A stretch of 64,000 nt of DNA from the NCBI GenBank assembly GCA_964391595.1, contig CAYMMM010000001.1:34256-98255 (forward strand), given 5' to 3'. A program made the position numbers and the translations under genes. The notes under the pieces were generated by a model that searched no databases, was not told where the DNA came from, and saw nothing but the letters and a program-made list of their open reading frames with translations. This stretch comes from JADZGC01 sp964391595. Its GTDB lineage: Bacteria; Patescibacteriota; Saccharimonadia; CAILAD01; GCA-016700035. This document shows positions 32,010-41,079 of the stretch, piece by piece; the first letter of the stretch is position 1, and every line of letters starts with the position of its first letter.

Positions 32010-32462
32010 TTATTTGACCTTCCATTCTTTAGGTTGCTGAGCAGTATGTGGGTGTTCGCTGCCAGCATGAATATGCAAGCGTCCAAGCATATGGCGAGCG
32101 AGCTTATTCTTGGGGAGCATGCCTTTTACTGCAGTCTGCAACACGCGCTCTGGGTGCTTCTCGAGCTGTTCTTGCAGTGAGACTTCTTTAATGCCGCCCG
32201 GATATCCGCTGTGTCGATAGTATTTCTTGTCAACCAACTTATTGCCTGTGACAGCAACTTTCTCAGCGTTAATCACGATAACGCAGTCACCTACTAGTGC
32301 ATGTGGACTGTATTGTGGTTTGTCTTTGCCCATAAGCTTCATGGCAATCTGAGTAGCAAGACGACCAAGCACTACATCTGTAGCGTCGACAATATACCAG
32401 TCAGGCTTCACTTCAAGTGGCTTCGGCACGTATGAGCGGTTATCTTTGGTGATCAAGCTCAT
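32010..32462 (-). CDS. rplM: Ribosomal protein uL13
   Basis: 150 residues, usual length. VDATDVVLGRLATQIAMKLMGK and the HSGYPGG motif are diagnostic, as is AVKGMLPKNKLARHML. Start overlaps the rplQ stop by 4 nt (ATGA), so translation is coupled. Confidence 0.97.
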   Translation of the reverse strand: MSLITKDNRSYVPKPLEVKPDWYIVDATDVVLGRLATQIAMKLMGKDKPQYSPHALVGDCVIVINAEKVAVTGNKLVDKKYYRHSGYPGGIKEVSLQEQLEKHPERVLQTAVKGMLPKNKLARHMLGRLHIHAGSEHPHTAQQPKEWKVK

Positions 32463-32932
32463 TGTTTTTTCTCCTTAGCCGTTTCTTTTGCGACAGGCTT
32501 AGCTGTTTTTTTAGTATCTTTAGCGACAGCGACTTTTTCGGCTTGGATTTTCTTAATTTTATCCTCAAAATCGTCATCCAAGAGTAAGCTAACCTTAACC
32601 ATCGGGGCTGCGTCACCTCGACGATATCCTGTTGCTATTAAGCTAGTGTACCCAGAGGGCCGACTCTGAAATCCATGAACGAGTTCTTGAGTCAACTTCT
32701 CAGCCGCGACCTTTGAACCAAGATCAGCATGGATGCGACGGATATCATGTAGTCCACCGCGCTTTGCACGCGTGACAAGACGATCAAAGACTGGCTTAAT
32801 CGCCTTTGCTTTTGACTCGGTCGTTTCTATTGACTCATAGAGTACGAGTGATTCGAGTAAACCCTTGATCACCGCTGATCGTGGGCCGATCTTGCGTGAG
32901 AGCTTAGAGGTTGTGTGGTAGTGAGCGTGCAT
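32459..32932 (-). CDS. rplQ: Ribosomal protein bL17 with Lys/Ala-rich tail
   Basis: 157 residues. Core L17 signature KLSRKIGPRSAVIKGLLESL, then the TTESKAKAIKPVFDRLVTRAK and GYTSLI blocks. The last about 35 residues (VAVAKDTKKTAKPVAKETAK and on) are a charged extension beyond the roughly 120-residue core. Follows rpoA by 24 nt. Confidence 0.96.
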   Translation of the reverse strand: MHAHYHTTSKLSRKIGPRSAVIKGLLESLVLYESIETTESKAKAIKPVFDRLVTRAKRGGLHDIRRIHADLGSKVAAEKLTQELVHGFQSRPSGYTSLIATGYRRGDAAPMVKVSLLLDDDFEDKIKKIQAEKVAVAKDTKKTAKPVAKETAKEKKQ

Positions 32933-32956
32933 ACGATTTATTCCTTCGAGCCTAGC

Positions 32957-33898
32957 CTATTCGGCGAGCGCAATCCCCATTTCTTCGAGTTTTTCGAGGA
33001 CTTCTTCAAAAGCTTTTTGACCAAAGCCCTTGAGAGACTTGATGTCGCCCTTAGAAAGCTGTGTCAGATCACTGACAGTGAGAATGTCGTTATTGATGAG
33101 GGCATTGGTAGTGCGTTGGCTCATCGAGAGTTCTTCGATGGCGATCTGTCCGTGCTCAGCTTCCGCCTTTGCTTCGGCAGTCATGATGCCTTCAACACCG
33201 ACCGACACTACGTTCATGCCAGCCAACACCTGGAAGTGTCCGACGAGGATCTGTGCTGTCTGCTGCATAGCGTCGGCAGGAGTAACGCTACCGTCAGTCT
33301 CAACTTCCATGACAAGACTGTCAAGGTTGGTCATCTGACCTACACGAGTGTTTTCGATGTCAAAACGTACACGCTTAATTGGTGTATAGATTGCATCGAC
33401 TGCAATGTAGCCGATTGGCAGCTTTTCAGAACCACGAGTTTCTACGGGGCTGTATCCACGCCCTTGCTCAACGCGCAATTCAATTTCGATTTTGCCCTTG
33501 GCATCATCGATATAGCAGAGTTCGAGATCCTTATTGATCACTTTCACTTCATCAGATTCTTTGATGTCACCAGCGGTAACCATGCCTTTACCTGATTTAC
33601 TGAGGGTAATGAATGCTGCTTCTTCACCGTGATAAGAAACTTTGAGCTGTTTGATATTTAGAATCAAAGTGATGACATCTTCTCGGATGCCCTTGATGGT
33701 AGTAAACTCGTGGTCTACTCCCTCGATCTTAACTGCAGTTACGGCTGCACCTGCCAAGCTTGACAGTAAGACGCGGCGCATAGAGTTGCCGATAGTCATA
33801 CCATAGCCTGGGTACAGAGGTTCTACAGTGAAGCGGCTCGCTACTTCTGAGAGCTGCTCCTCTTTCATTTCTGGTAGGTTAATGTCGTAAAGCGCCAT
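32957..33898 (-). CDS. rpoA: RNA polymerase subunit alpha
   Basis: 313 residues, the normal bacterial size. N-terminal dimerisation domain with EPLYPGYGMTIGNSMRRVLLSSLAG and the FTTIKGIREDV block; C-terminal domain (about 245-305) with DLTQLSKGDIKSLKGFGQKA, the helix-hairpin that contacts UP elements and activators. Assembles the beta and beta-prime subunits encoded at the far right of the window. Located between rpsD and rplQ as in most bacteria. Confidence 0.98.
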   Translation of the reverse strand: MALYDINLPEMKEEQLSEVASRFTVEPLYPGYGMTIGNSMRRVLLSSLAGAAVTAVKIEGVDHEFTTIKGIREDVITLILNIKQLKVSYHGEEAAFITLSKSGKGMVTAGDIKESDEVKVINKDLELCYIDDAKGKIEIELRVEQGRGYSPVETRGSEKLPIGYIAVDAIYTPIKRVRFDIENTRVGQMTNLDSLVMEVETDGSVTPADAMQQTAQILVGHFQVLAGMNVVSVGVEGIMTAEAKAEAEHGQIAIEELSMSQRTTNALINNDILTVSDLTQLSKGDIKSLKGFGQKAFEEVLEKLEEMGIALAE

Positions 33899-33920
33899 GA
33901 TAACTCCTCATTAGTTTGGT

Positions 33921-34532
33921 TTAACGCGAGTAGAACTCGATGATTAATTGCTCTTCGATGAAATTGTCGCTATCCTCGCGCAATGGCAAGCTAGTAACAG
34001 TTCCGGTTAATTTCTTGGGGTCTAACGTAAGCCAGCTAGGCATTTCTTGCCCTTTTAGGGCTTCTGCGCGTTCCGTAAAGTATGCATTCTTTTGGCTGGA
34101 TGGCTTGATTGAAATCTCATCCCCTACCTTGACGGCCGCTGACGGGATGTTGATTTTCTTCCCATTCAAGCGAATATGTGCGTGACTTACGAGCTGACGG
34201 GCCGCTTGGCGAGATGGCGCGAAGCCAAGGCGGTACACGGCATTATCGAGTCGTAGCTCGAGAAGCCGTAAGAGATTCTCACCAGCGACACCTTCGCGAC
34301 GGATCGCTTCTGTCACGTAGCGACGGAATTGCTTCTCCATTACTACGTATAGTCGCTTCACTTTTTGTTTTTCTCGCAACTGAACTGCATAGTCAGATGG
34401 TTTCGGACGCCGTGCCTGACCATGCTGGCCTGGAGCAAAGTTACGACGAGTGAGTGCCTTGATGGCTTTAGGGTGGAGCTGGACACCTTCTCGGCGTGAC
34501 AGCTTTGCAATAGGAGAAAGATTTCGTGCCAT
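33921..34532 (-). CDS. rpsD: Ribosomal protein uS4
   Basis: 203 residues. RNFAPGQHGQARRPKPSDYAVQLREKQK and an S4 domain ENLLRLLELRLDNAVYRLGFAPSRQAARQLVSHAHI. There are no N-terminal zinc cysteines, so it is the C-minus form. In E. coli S4 represses the alpha operon; whether it does here is unknown. Confidence 0.97.
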   Translation of the reverse strand: MARNLSPIAKLSRREGVQLHPKAIKALTRRNFAPGQHGQARRPKPSDYAVQLREKQKVKRLYVVMEKQFRRYVTEAIRREGVAGENLLRLLELRLDNAVYRLGFAPSRQAARQLVSHAHIRLNGKKINIPSAAVKVGDEISIKPSSQKNAYFTERAEALKGQEMPSWLTLDPKKLTGTVTSLPLREDSDNFIEEQLIIEFYSR

Positions 34533-34534
34533 GA

Positions 34535-34930
34535 TTAGTTCCTCTTTGCCTTTCGAGGGCGGCAGCCATTATGTGGTACGCCGGTAATGTCGCGGATGCT
34601 TGATACGGCAATTCCGGTGTTCTGGAGAGCACGCACTGCGCTTTCGCGACCGGAACCAACCCCTTGCACAACAACTTCAACTTGCTTCAAGCCAACATCC
34701 TTAGCTTTATCAAGTGCTTTTTCGGTTGCGATCTGTGCAGCATATGGAGTACTCTTGCGTGAACCCTTAAATCCTGCTGATCCAGAAGAAGCCCAGGCAA
34801 CAACGTTGCCAGTCTCGTCTGTAATACTGATCATCGTATTGTTAAACGTTGCCTGAATATGAACAATACCCTTAACGATATTGCGCTTTTGCTTCTTGCG
34901 ACGTGTTTTTGACTTGGTTGCTTGTGCCAT
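34535..34930 (-). CDS. rpsK: Ribosomal protein uS11
   Basis: 131 residues. GIVHIQATFNNTMISITDETGNV and GFKGSRKSTPYAAQIA, ending DITGVPHNGCRPRKAKRN, all invariant features of S11 on the platform of the 30S subunit. Two nt separate it from rpsD. Confidence 0.98.
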   Translation of the reverse strand: MAQATKSKTRRKKQKRNIVKGIVHIQATFNNTMISITDETGNVVAWASSGSAGFKGSRKSTPYAAQIATEKALDKAKDVGLKQVEVVVQGVGSGRESAVRALQNTGIAVSSIRDITGVPHNGCRPRKAKRN

Positions 34931-34946
34931 CTTATTTCATAAATCC

Positions 34947-35333
34947 TTACGTCTTAGCAGCTGCCTTCTTGCGACCCGAACCCATGGTTACCTTACGGCC
35001 ACGCTTAGTGCGCGCGTTTGTTTTTGTGCGCTGCCCGCGTGACGGAAGGTTTGCTGAGTGCCGAAGCCCGCGATATGCCTTAATCTCCTTGAGGCGCTTG
35101 ATATTGAGCGAAACCCGACGCGAAAGCTCAGCCTCAACTTCGTAGTTCGAGTCTAGCTCGCTTCGAAGTTTCGTGAGGTCAGCTTCTGTCAGGTCTTTTA
35201 CTCGAATATCGGGGCTGATATTAAGCTTCTTGAGAATATTCTGGCTCGTTTTGAGGCCAATCCCGAACACGTAGGTCAAACCTATTTCGACGCGCTTTTC
35301 ATTAGGGATGTTCGTACCTGCAATACGTGCCAT
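34947..35333 (-). CDS. rpsM: Ribosomal protein uS13
   Basis: 128 residues. MARIAGTNIPNEKRVEIGLTYVFGIG with the RLKEIKAYRGLRHSANLPSRGQRTKTNARTKRG block (SxRGQRT motif). Starts 2 nt after the rpmJ stop. Contacts the P-site tRNA from the 30S head. Confidence 0.98.
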   Translation of the reverse strand: MARIAGTNIPNEKRVEIGLTYVFGIGLKTSQNILKKLNISPDIRVKDLTEADLTKLRSELDSNYEVEAELSRRVSLNIKRLKEIKAYRGLRHSANLPSRGQRTKTNARTKRGRKVTMGSGRKKAAAKT

Positions 35334-35335
35334 AG

Positions 35336-35449
35336 TTATCCTTGTCGTTGCTTATGCTTAGGGTTTTCACAGATAACGCGAACTACGCCCTTACGTCGGA
35401 CGACTTTGCAACGATCACACATGGGCTTTACGCCAGCTCGAACTTTCAC
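35336..35449 (-). CDS. rpmJ: Ribosomal protein bL36
   Basis: 37 residues, GTG start at 35447-35449. MKVRAGVKPMCDRCKVVRRK, then RVICENPKHKQRQG. The CxxC...C...H zinc site is complete (C11, C14, C27, H32), the zinc-binding form. Too short for ordinary ORF cut-offs but unmistakable, between infA and rpsM in the standard order. Confidence 0.96.
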   Translation of the reverse strand: MKVRAGVKPMCDRCKVVRRKGVVRVICENPKHKQRQG

Positions 35450-35467
35450 TGTGAATATCCCTTATTA

Positions 35468-35692
35468 TTACGTTCTGTGTCGATATGTAATACGACCTTT
35501 TTCTAAGTCATACGGCGTCATCTGTAATGTCACCTTATCACCAGGAAGGATCTTAATGTAGTGCATGCGCATCTTACCTGAAACATGTGCTAACACAATA
35601 TGACCGTTATCGAGCTCTACGCGAAATTTTACATTCGGCAGGGCTTCGATAACCGTACCTTCTACTTCGATTACTTCCTTTGTATCAGTCAT
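35468..35692 (-). CDS. infA: Translation initiation factor IF-1
   Basis: 74 residues, a single S1/OB fold: IEVEGTVIEALPNVKFRVEL, HVSGKMRMHYIKILPGDKV, RGRITYRHRT-like end (EKGRITYRHRT). Follows secY directly; the adk and map genes that often lie between them are absent. Confidence 0.98.
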   Translation of the reverse strand: MTDTKEVIEVEGTVIEALPNVKFRVELDNGHIVLAHVSGKMRMHYIKILPGDKVTLQMTPYDLEKGRITYRHRT

Positions 35693-35761
35693 AGTTACAA
35701 TGCTACAGTAGTTAATTCTATCTGATCTTACCTGATCTGTAAAGTCTTTTTTGACATAATA

Positions 35762-37078
35762 TTAGTATTTATCATAGGTCGCCATTAATATGCGTGATTC
35801 TGCCTGGCGCATGGTCTCAATGGCAACAGAAACCAAGATGAATACCCCTGTTCCTCCTATGGCAATACTTTGGCTGCTATCAAAGAATCGTGAAAGCAAG
35901 AATGGCATAAGTGCAATGATGCCGAGTGCTAATGCTCCAGAGAGGTTAAGCCGGCGGATAACGCCCTTCAGGTATGTTGCTGTCTCTTTACCTGGCCGTA
36001 TACCTGGTATAAAGCCGCCTTGTTTCTGGAGGTTTTCAGCAATTTCAGTGGGTTTGAATACGATCGAGGTGTAGAAAAAGGTAAACACAAAGATCAGGAC
36101 GAAATACGTGCCCGCATAGACTGCGGATTGAGGCGCAAACCAAGTTGTCATCTTTTGCGCTGCCGAAGCAATCCAGGCGGTTTTAGCGTTTGTGAGTAGC
36201 TGCCCGAGAAATGTCGGTATCGATAAGAGCGCTAAGGCGAAAATCACTGGGATAACACCAGCAGTGATCAGGCGTAGTGGTAAATGAGTGTCTACACTAT
36301 TGTGCTGCGAAGCGGCTGCCTGCCTCCTAGCGTATGAGATAGGAATATTCCGTTGTGCCTCATTTACGAGCACGACAATTGCAACGGTAATAAGCGCGAC
36401 GACTGCCAGTACTGCAACTTTTATAGCTTGGCTTGCATCACCCTGCAAAAGTGCAACTTGCTGCGAAACAACACCAGGCAGACTGGATACGATTCCGGCG
36501 GCAATAATAAGCGAGATACCGTTCCCAATTCCATATTCACTAATAAGTTCACCCAGCCACATAAGAAACATCGAGCCAGCCACCATCGTGACAATAATAA
36601 ACGCCCATTGTCCGAGACTTGGGTTACCAATCAGATCAGTCCCGGTAGACTGGACGGACAATTGCCTCACGAGTGCGATGACGGCAAAGGACTGAATCAC
36701 AGCAAGTGGAACGGTCAAATAGCGCATGTATTGGTTCAGTTGCTGTCGACCTCGCTCACCCTCCTTAGCAAGAGACTCCCAACTCGGAATTACTTGCTGT
36801 AAAAGCTGCACAACGATCGATGCGGTGATATATGGTCCAATCCCCATTGCGATGATCGAGAAATTCGAGAGTGCACCACCGGTAAATAGATTTGCAAAGC
36901 CAAGGATTGGTGTGCGAGAAAAGAATGACAGTAAGAATGTCTGGAGACGCTTAGAATCAGGCACAGGTACCGGAACATGCGTGAGAAGGCTATAGACTAT
37001 CAGAATGCCCGCGATCACAATCAACCGCTTGCGGAGATCCTTATTTTTCCAAAGTTGGCTGATATTTGATTTGTTCAT
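35762..37078 (-). CDS. secY: Protein translocase subunit SecY
   Basis: 438 residues with ten membrane helices. Motifs include the N-terminal KDLRKRLIVIAGILIVYSLL, the plug-helix region, NGISLIIAAGI, the cytoplasmic loop AQRNIPISYARR, PLRLITAGVIPVIFA and the C-terminal GGTGVFILVSVAIETMRQ. Forms the membrane channel with SecE and SecG, which are not in this window. 50 nt downstream of rplO. Confidence 0.98.
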   Translation of the reverse strand: MNKSNISQLWKNKDLRKRLIVIAGILIVYSLLTHVPVPVPDSKRLQTFLLSFFSRTPILGFANLFTGGALSNFSIIAMGIGPYITASIVVQLLQQVIPSWESLAKEGERGRQQLNQYMRYLTVPLAVIQSFAVIALVRQLSVQSTGTDLIGNPSLGQWAFIIVTMVAGSMFLMWLGELISEYGIGNGISLIIAAGIVSSLPGVVSQQVALLQGDASQAIKVAVLAVVALITVAIVVLVNEAQRNIPISYARRQAAASQHNSVDTHLPLRLITAGVIPVIFALALLSIPTFLGQLLTNAKTAWIASAAQKMTTWFAPQSAVYAGTYFVLIFVFTFFYTSIVFKPTEIAENLQKQGGFIPGIRPGKETATYLKGVIRRLNLSGALALGIIALMPFLLSRFFDSSQSIAIGGTGVFILVSVAIETMRQAESRILMATYDKY

Positions 37079-37127
37079 ATCAGTACCAAGTATACCTCAT
37101 CACATACCCTCCAGACCTAAAAAGGCG

Positions 37128-37601
37128 TTATTTTGAATCTTTTTTGGCGGTCTTTGGCTGAACTGTAGGGCCAGCAATATGTACAGAGCCACCTACTTTT
37201 TCGACTGCCTTGAGAGCTGGCTGTGAGGTAGCTTGCACTGCGATAGTAAGAGCGTCCTTAGGTGTGCCTGGACCTACTAATTTCACTGGTCGATCGGTGT
37301 GCTTAATGAGACCGAGCTTTTTGAGTACTTCTGAGTCAAATTTCTTTGTGCCTGAAGCATCAAGCTGCGCGAGGCGCACGAGCTGGTATGAAACGCCGGT
37401 GTGCTTGAAACCACGTGCTTTCGGCAGGCGCATTGAGAGCTTGGTCTGTCCACCTTCAAATCCGGGCTTAAGTTTCTTACCAGTACGAGCGTTCTGACCC
37501 TTTGTACCACGGCCGGCAGTCTTTCCACCGCCTGCAGAAATACCACGACCTACGCGAGTTGATTTCGTGTGTGCAGTCAGCTTCATTTCATGAAATTTCA
37601 T
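37128..37601 (-). CDS. rplO: Ribosomal protein uL15
   Basis: 157 residues. The Gly-rich N-terminus RVGRGISAGGGKTAGRGTKGQ and FEGGQTKLSMRLPKARGF are diagnostic. Its ATG overlaps the rpsE stop by 4 nt, so there is no room for rpmD (L30), which normally sits here; absence of L30 is a known CPR feature. Confidence 0.97.
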   Translation of the reverse strand: MKFHEMKLTAHTKSTRVGRGISAGGGKTAGRGTKGQNARTGKKLKPGFEGGQTKLSMRLPKARGFKHTGVSYQLVRLAQLDASGTKKFDSEVLKKLGLIKHTDRPVKLVGPGTPKDALTIAVQATSQPALKAVEKVGGSVHIAGPTVQPKTAKKDSK

Positions 37602-38191
37602 TTGCTTGACTCCTTTGCTTTCTTGTCAGCCTTTTCAGGTTGTGACTTCACAGCTACTGGATCCTTAGTGCGTGCGGCTCCAGGAACCTCACTATTATCA
37701 AGCGCCTTGAGAGCGATAATCGTCGCATTCGCGTTATTGATTTTGTTAGTGCTACCAAGCGCCTTCGTGAAGACGTCACGCACTCCAGCTACTTCGAGCA
37801 CGGAACGCACTGCGCCACCAGCGATTACACCAGTACCTTCTGGTGCAGGCTTCATAAATACACGTGCTCCACCAAATTTTGCCTCGATCTCATGAGCAAT
37901 CGTGGTGCCTTGGAGAGTAAGCGTGAAGAGGTTTTTACGGCCAACAAGCGTCGCCTTCTGAATTGCAGATGCGACGTCGCGCCCCTTGCCTACACCAACG
38001 CCAACGCCGCCATGTCCATCGCCCACAACTACAGTTGCGCGGAAGCGGAATCGACGACCACCCTTTACGACACGTGCGACACGATCGAGTGAGATCATAC
38101 GCTCAATGAGCTCGGGTCCCTCAGCCTGATTGTGTTGCCCTTGACGCTGCTGGCCAGGGCGGGGGTTTCGTTCTTGAGTCTTTGGTGGCAT
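37598..38191 (-). CDS. rpsE: Ribosomal protein uS5
   Basis: 197 residues. KGGRRFRFRATVVVGDGHGGVG (RNA-binding double-stranded domain) and PAPEGTGVIAGGAVRSVLEVAG. Charged extensions at both ends (NPRPGQQRQGQHNQAE and KSQPEKADKKAKESSK) make it longer than the usual 165-170 residues. Confidence 0.97.
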   Translation of the reverse strand: MPPKTQERNPRPGQQRQGQHNQAEGPELIERMISLDRVARVVKGGRRFRFRATVVVGDGHGGVGVGVGKGRDVASAIQKATLVGRKNLFTLTLQGTTIAHEIEAKFGGARVFMKPAPEGTGVIAGGAVRSVLEVAGVRDVFTKALGSTNKINNANATIIALKALDNSEVPGAARTKDPVAVKSQPEKADKKAKESSK

Positions 38192-38193
38192 AT

Positions 38194-38556
38194 CTAGATC
38201 TCCAATCCTTTCTGACGAGCTGCGTCGGCAAGTGCGGCTACTCTGCCATGATACTGCTTTGCACCGCGATCCAGAATGACCGCCTGTACACTCGCCTTTT
38301 TGGCTGCTTCTGCGATCTGCTCACCCACCCATGTTGCTTTTTCGGTCATCGTTTTTTTTGCGAGTGCTGCCTGCTTGACTGTCGTTACAGAAGCGATCGT
38401 TGCGTGAGCGTCATCATTGATAATTTGCGCACTAACATGGCGCAAAGACACATGTACACTCATACGTGGTCGCTCAGCGGTACCATGCAAGCGGGTACGG
38501 GTGCGCTTCGCGCGCTGTAGCATTTGATTTCGTTTGATTCGTAGTTCTTTTAACAT
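38194..38556 (-). CDS. rplR: Ribosomal protein uL18
   Basis: 120 residues. RTRTRLHGTAERPRMSVHVSLRHVSAQIINDDA and the C-terminal YHGRVAALADAARQKGLEI identify L18, which binds 5S rRNA. Two nt from rpsE. Confidence 0.96.
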   Translation of the reverse strand: MLKELRIKRNQMLQRAKRTRTRLHGTAERPRMSVHVSLRHVSAQIINDDAHATIASVTTVKQAALAKKTMTEKATWVGEQIAEAAKKASVQAVILDRGAKQYHGRVAALADAARQKGLEI

Positions 38557-38567
38557 AATCTTATTCC

Positions 38568-39110
38568 TTAAGCAGCTTTCGCTGCAGCCTTTCCAGCTTT
38601 ACGTCGGATACGCTCATCGATATAGCGAATACCTTTACCCTTATATGGCTCTGGTTTTTTTAATGCACGGATCTCAGCTGCAACAGCACCGACTTGCTGT
38701 TTGTTAGCTCCGGATACCGTAATGATATTCCCTTCAATATTGAGGTCAATGCCTTCTGGTGCTACGAAATCGATCTTGTGGGAGAAGCCGAGCGAGAATT
38801 GGAGGTCATTGCCTTTTTTCTCAACACGGAAGCCAACACCATTCATTTCGAGTTTCTTTGTAAAGCCAGTGGTGACACCTTGAACAGCATTATCGATCAG
38901 AGTGCGCATTAAGCCGAACTGTGCATTAGTAATGCGGTTTTGTACTTGCTGCTCAACAACAAGCTGTGCGTCATCTTGCTTGATTGCAAAACCTTCGGCT
39001 ATAGCAACGGACAGCTCGCCTTTCGGGCCATGTGCCGATAACGTATTGCCTGAAATAGTAACCGTAGTACCAGCAGGGATTGTAATGGGGTTTCGTCCAA
39101 TTCTACTCAT
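38568..39110 (-). CDS. rplF: Ribosomal protein uL6
   Basis: 180 residues. MSRIGRNPITIPAGTTVTIS, HGPKGELSV and the C-terminal KKPEPYKGKGIRYIDERIRRKAGK (family signature PEPYKGKGI). Normal length. Confidence 0.98.
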   Translation of the reverse strand: MSRIGRNPITIPAGTTVTISGNTLSAHGPKGELSVAIAEGFAIKQDDAQLVVEQQVQNRITNAQFGLMRTLIDNAVQGVTTGFTKKLEMNGVGFRVEKKGNDLQFSLGFSHKIDFVAPEGIDLNIEGNIITVSGANKQQVGAVAAEIRALKKPEPYKGKGIRYIDERIRRKAGKAAAKAA

Positions 39111-39116
39111 AGTCGC

Positions 39117-39518
39117 CTACCATACCTTACAAATTAATTCGCCACCAAGGCCCTTAGCTCGCGCTTCGTACCCAGTCATTACACCAGCGGAGGTTGATAC
39201 GATAACGATACCGCGACCACCGAGGATGCGAGGAATCTCGTCACGTTTAGCGTACATACGACGGCCAGGCTTTGATACGCGCTGGATGGCGGTAAGTTGC
39301 TTAGAGACTGCTGCCTGGTCGATCTTCAGGGTCATCATCTCTGCGACAGCGCCTTTTTGGACTGCAATATCAGCGATGTAACCGTTTTTCTTGAGGATTT
39401 CAGCTATACGAGCCTTCATCTTTGAGTGCGGCAATACTACCTCTGTCTTACCAGCGGCTACTGCATTGCGAATGCGGGTCAGCATATCTGCGATTGGATC
39501 TGTAGTAATCATAGACAT
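39117..39518 (-). CDS. rpsH: Ribosomal protein uS8
   Basis: 133 residues from the ATG at 39516-39518. TDPIADMLTRIRNAVAAGKTEV at the N-terminus and GGRGIVIVSTSAGVMTGYEARAKGLGGELIC at the C-terminus. An upstream TTG (39530) would overlap rpsN; the ATG at 39510-39512 is also possible. Confidence 0.96.
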   Translation of the reverse strand: MSMITTDPIADMLTRIRNAVAAGKTEVVLPHSKMKARIAEILKKNGYIADIAVQKGAVAEMMTLKIDQAAVSKQLTAIQRVSKPGRRMYAKRDEIPRILGGRGIVIVSTSAGVMTGYEARAKGLGGELICKVW

Positions 39519-39523
39519 ATCGG

Positions 39524-39793
39524 TTACCAACTCGCCTTTCTTACGCCTGGAATCTCACCTTTAGACGCATGCTCGCGAAACGTAATACGCGATAGACCGA
39601 AGTGTCGAATGTACCCACGACTGCGTCCGGTGATCTCGCAACGATTGCGCTGACGGATAGGGTTTGAGTTACGTGGCAATGTAGCCAAGCCTGTGAGATC
39701 ACCTGCTGCCTTCATCTCAGCACGTTTTGCTGCGTACTTTTCTGCAAGTTTTGCGCGCTTCTTTTCACGCTCGAATAATGCTTTTCGTGCCAT
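39524..39793 (-). CDS. rpsN: Ribosomal protein uS14 (zinc-independent long form)
   Basis: 89 residues. NSNPIRQRNRCEITGRSRGYIRHFGLSRITFREHASKGEIPGVRKASW. Only one Cys, so no zinc site, and the length fits the C-minus class. One nt from rplE. Confidence 0.97.
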   Translation of the reverse strand: MARKALFEREKKRAKLAEKYAAKRAEMKAAGDLTGLATLPRNSNPIRQRNRCEITGRSRGYIRHFGLSRITFREHASKGEIPGVRKASW

Positions 39794-39794
39794 G

Positions 39795-40352
39795 TTACTG
39801 CTCCTTCCTTTCGCGTCGTTCTAGTGGCACCCCAAGGGCACGCATCAACGCTTCGCCTTGCTCTTGATTGATTGCTGTAGTTACTAATGTTACCTGGATG
39901 CCATGTGTTTGATTTGATTCCTCGTAACTTATCTCGGGGAATACCGTATGTTCAGCAAGGCCAATCGAGTAGTTCCCATGTGGATCAAATGATTTGACAG
40001 ATAGTCCGTGGAAATCACGAATACGAGGGAAAACGATTGAGTTGAGTCGATCCAGAAAATCATACATGCGCTCGCCTCGAAGAGTTACTTTTGCTCCGAT
40101 TGCATTTCCTTCACGAAGTTTGAATCCAGCAATGCTGTTTTTTGCTTTCGTGACAATCGGTTGCTGGCCAGTCAGCTTTCGTAGTGTGGCAACTGCATTA
40201 TCGAGATATTTCTGATCAACTACTGCACGACCTACACCAACACTTACCACAACCTTGACCAGACGAGGAGTTTGATGGGTATTGCTGAGCTTAAGCTCAT
40301 TCTTCAGCTGCGAAGCTAGCTCAGTTGTATATTTTTCTTGTAATCTATTCAT
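39795..40352 (-). CDS. rplE: Ribosomal protein uL5
   Basis: 185 residues. LVKVVVSVGVGRAVVDQKYL, GQQPIVTKAKNSIAGFKLREG and FPRIRDFHGLSVKSFD are L5 blocks. Binds 5S rRNA and contacts S13. Start overlaps the rplX stop (ATGA). Confidence 0.97.
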   Translation of the reverse strand: MNRLQEKYTTELASQLKNELKLSNTHQTPRLVKVVVSVGVGRAVVDQKYLDNAVATLRKLTGQQPIVTKAKNSIAGFKLREGNAIGAKVTLRGERMYDFLDRLNSIVFPRIRDFHGLSVKSFDPHGNYSIGLAEHTVFPEISYEESNQTHGIQVTLVTTAINQEQGEALMRALGVPLERRERKEQ

Positions 40353-40711
40353 TTCTTCACCTCTGCTGGGGCTTGTTTGGTCGGCTTATCAGCTTTTTTT
40401 GCTTTCTTATTGCTGAACTGAGCCACCTTAAACACACGCTCCTTGCCATCCTTAGTGGTCCTGTAACTAATCCTTGCAGGCTTGTTGGTCTTTGGATCAA
40501 GCACCATAACTTTTGATGCGTCAATTGGCTTCGTTAGTTCAACTATGCCACCCTTTGGGTTCTGTTGGGTAGACTTGGTGTGACGCTTAGCATTATTAAT
40601 CCCTGCTACCACGACCTTATTGAGCCGAGGAAGAACTGCCAGAATCTCACCGGTCTTACCCTTGTCACGACCCGCTACTACCATAACTTTATCTTTGAGA
40701 CGCAGCTTCAT
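40349..40711 (-). CDS. rplX: Ribosomal protein uL24
   Basis: 120 residues. KDKVMVVAGRDKGKTGEILAVLPRLNKVVVAGIN (KOW motif), and a Lys/Ala-rich C-terminal tail from about residue 102. Overlaps the rplN stop by one nt (TAATG). Confidence 0.97.
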   Translation of the reverse strand: MKLRLKDKVMVVAGRDKGKTGEILAVLPRLNKVVVAGINNAKRHTKSTQQNPKGGIVELTKPIDASKVMVLDPKTNKPARISYRTTKDGKERVFKVAQFSNKKAKKADKPTKQAPAEVKK

Positions 40712-41079
40712 TAGAGTACCTCCGGAGCTAGTGACACAATTTTCATGTATCCCTTATCGCGCAATTCACGTGCGACTGGACCAAAAATACGCGTACCTCG
40801 TGGCTGGTTTTGTGCGTCGATGATTACTGCAGCATTTTCGTCGAATCGAATGACACTGCCATCAGCACGTCGCGTCTGCTTGATCGAGCGAACAAGCACA
40901 GCCCGTACTACTTCTTTCTTTTTGACGGTGCCATTTGGAGTCGCCGTTTTTACAGAGGCCACAAATACATCACCAATACGAGCATAGCGTCGTTTAGAAC
41001 CACCAAGCACCTTGATACACATGACACGCTTGGCGCCAGTGTTGTCAGCTGCCTTCAGAATAGTCTGTGGCTGAATCAT
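40711..41079 (-). CDS. rplN: Ribosomal protein uL14
   Basis: 122 residues. MIQPQTILKAADNTGAKRVMCIKVLGGSKRRYA and RGTRIFGPVARELRDKGYMKIVSLAPEVL, textbook L14. Overlaps rpsQ by 4 nt. Confidence 0.98.
   Translation of the reverse strand: MIQPQTILKAADNTGAKRVMCIKVLGGSKRRYARIGDVFVASVKTATPNGTVKKKEVVRAVLVRSIKQTRRADGSVIRFDENAAVIIDAQNQPRGTRIFGPVARELRDKGYMKIVSLAPEVL

Noticed and set aside
32915..33595. A 226-codon plus-strand frame opposite rpoA
   Set aside because: Antisense shadow of rpoA; the His/Phe-rich sequence has no recognisable domain.
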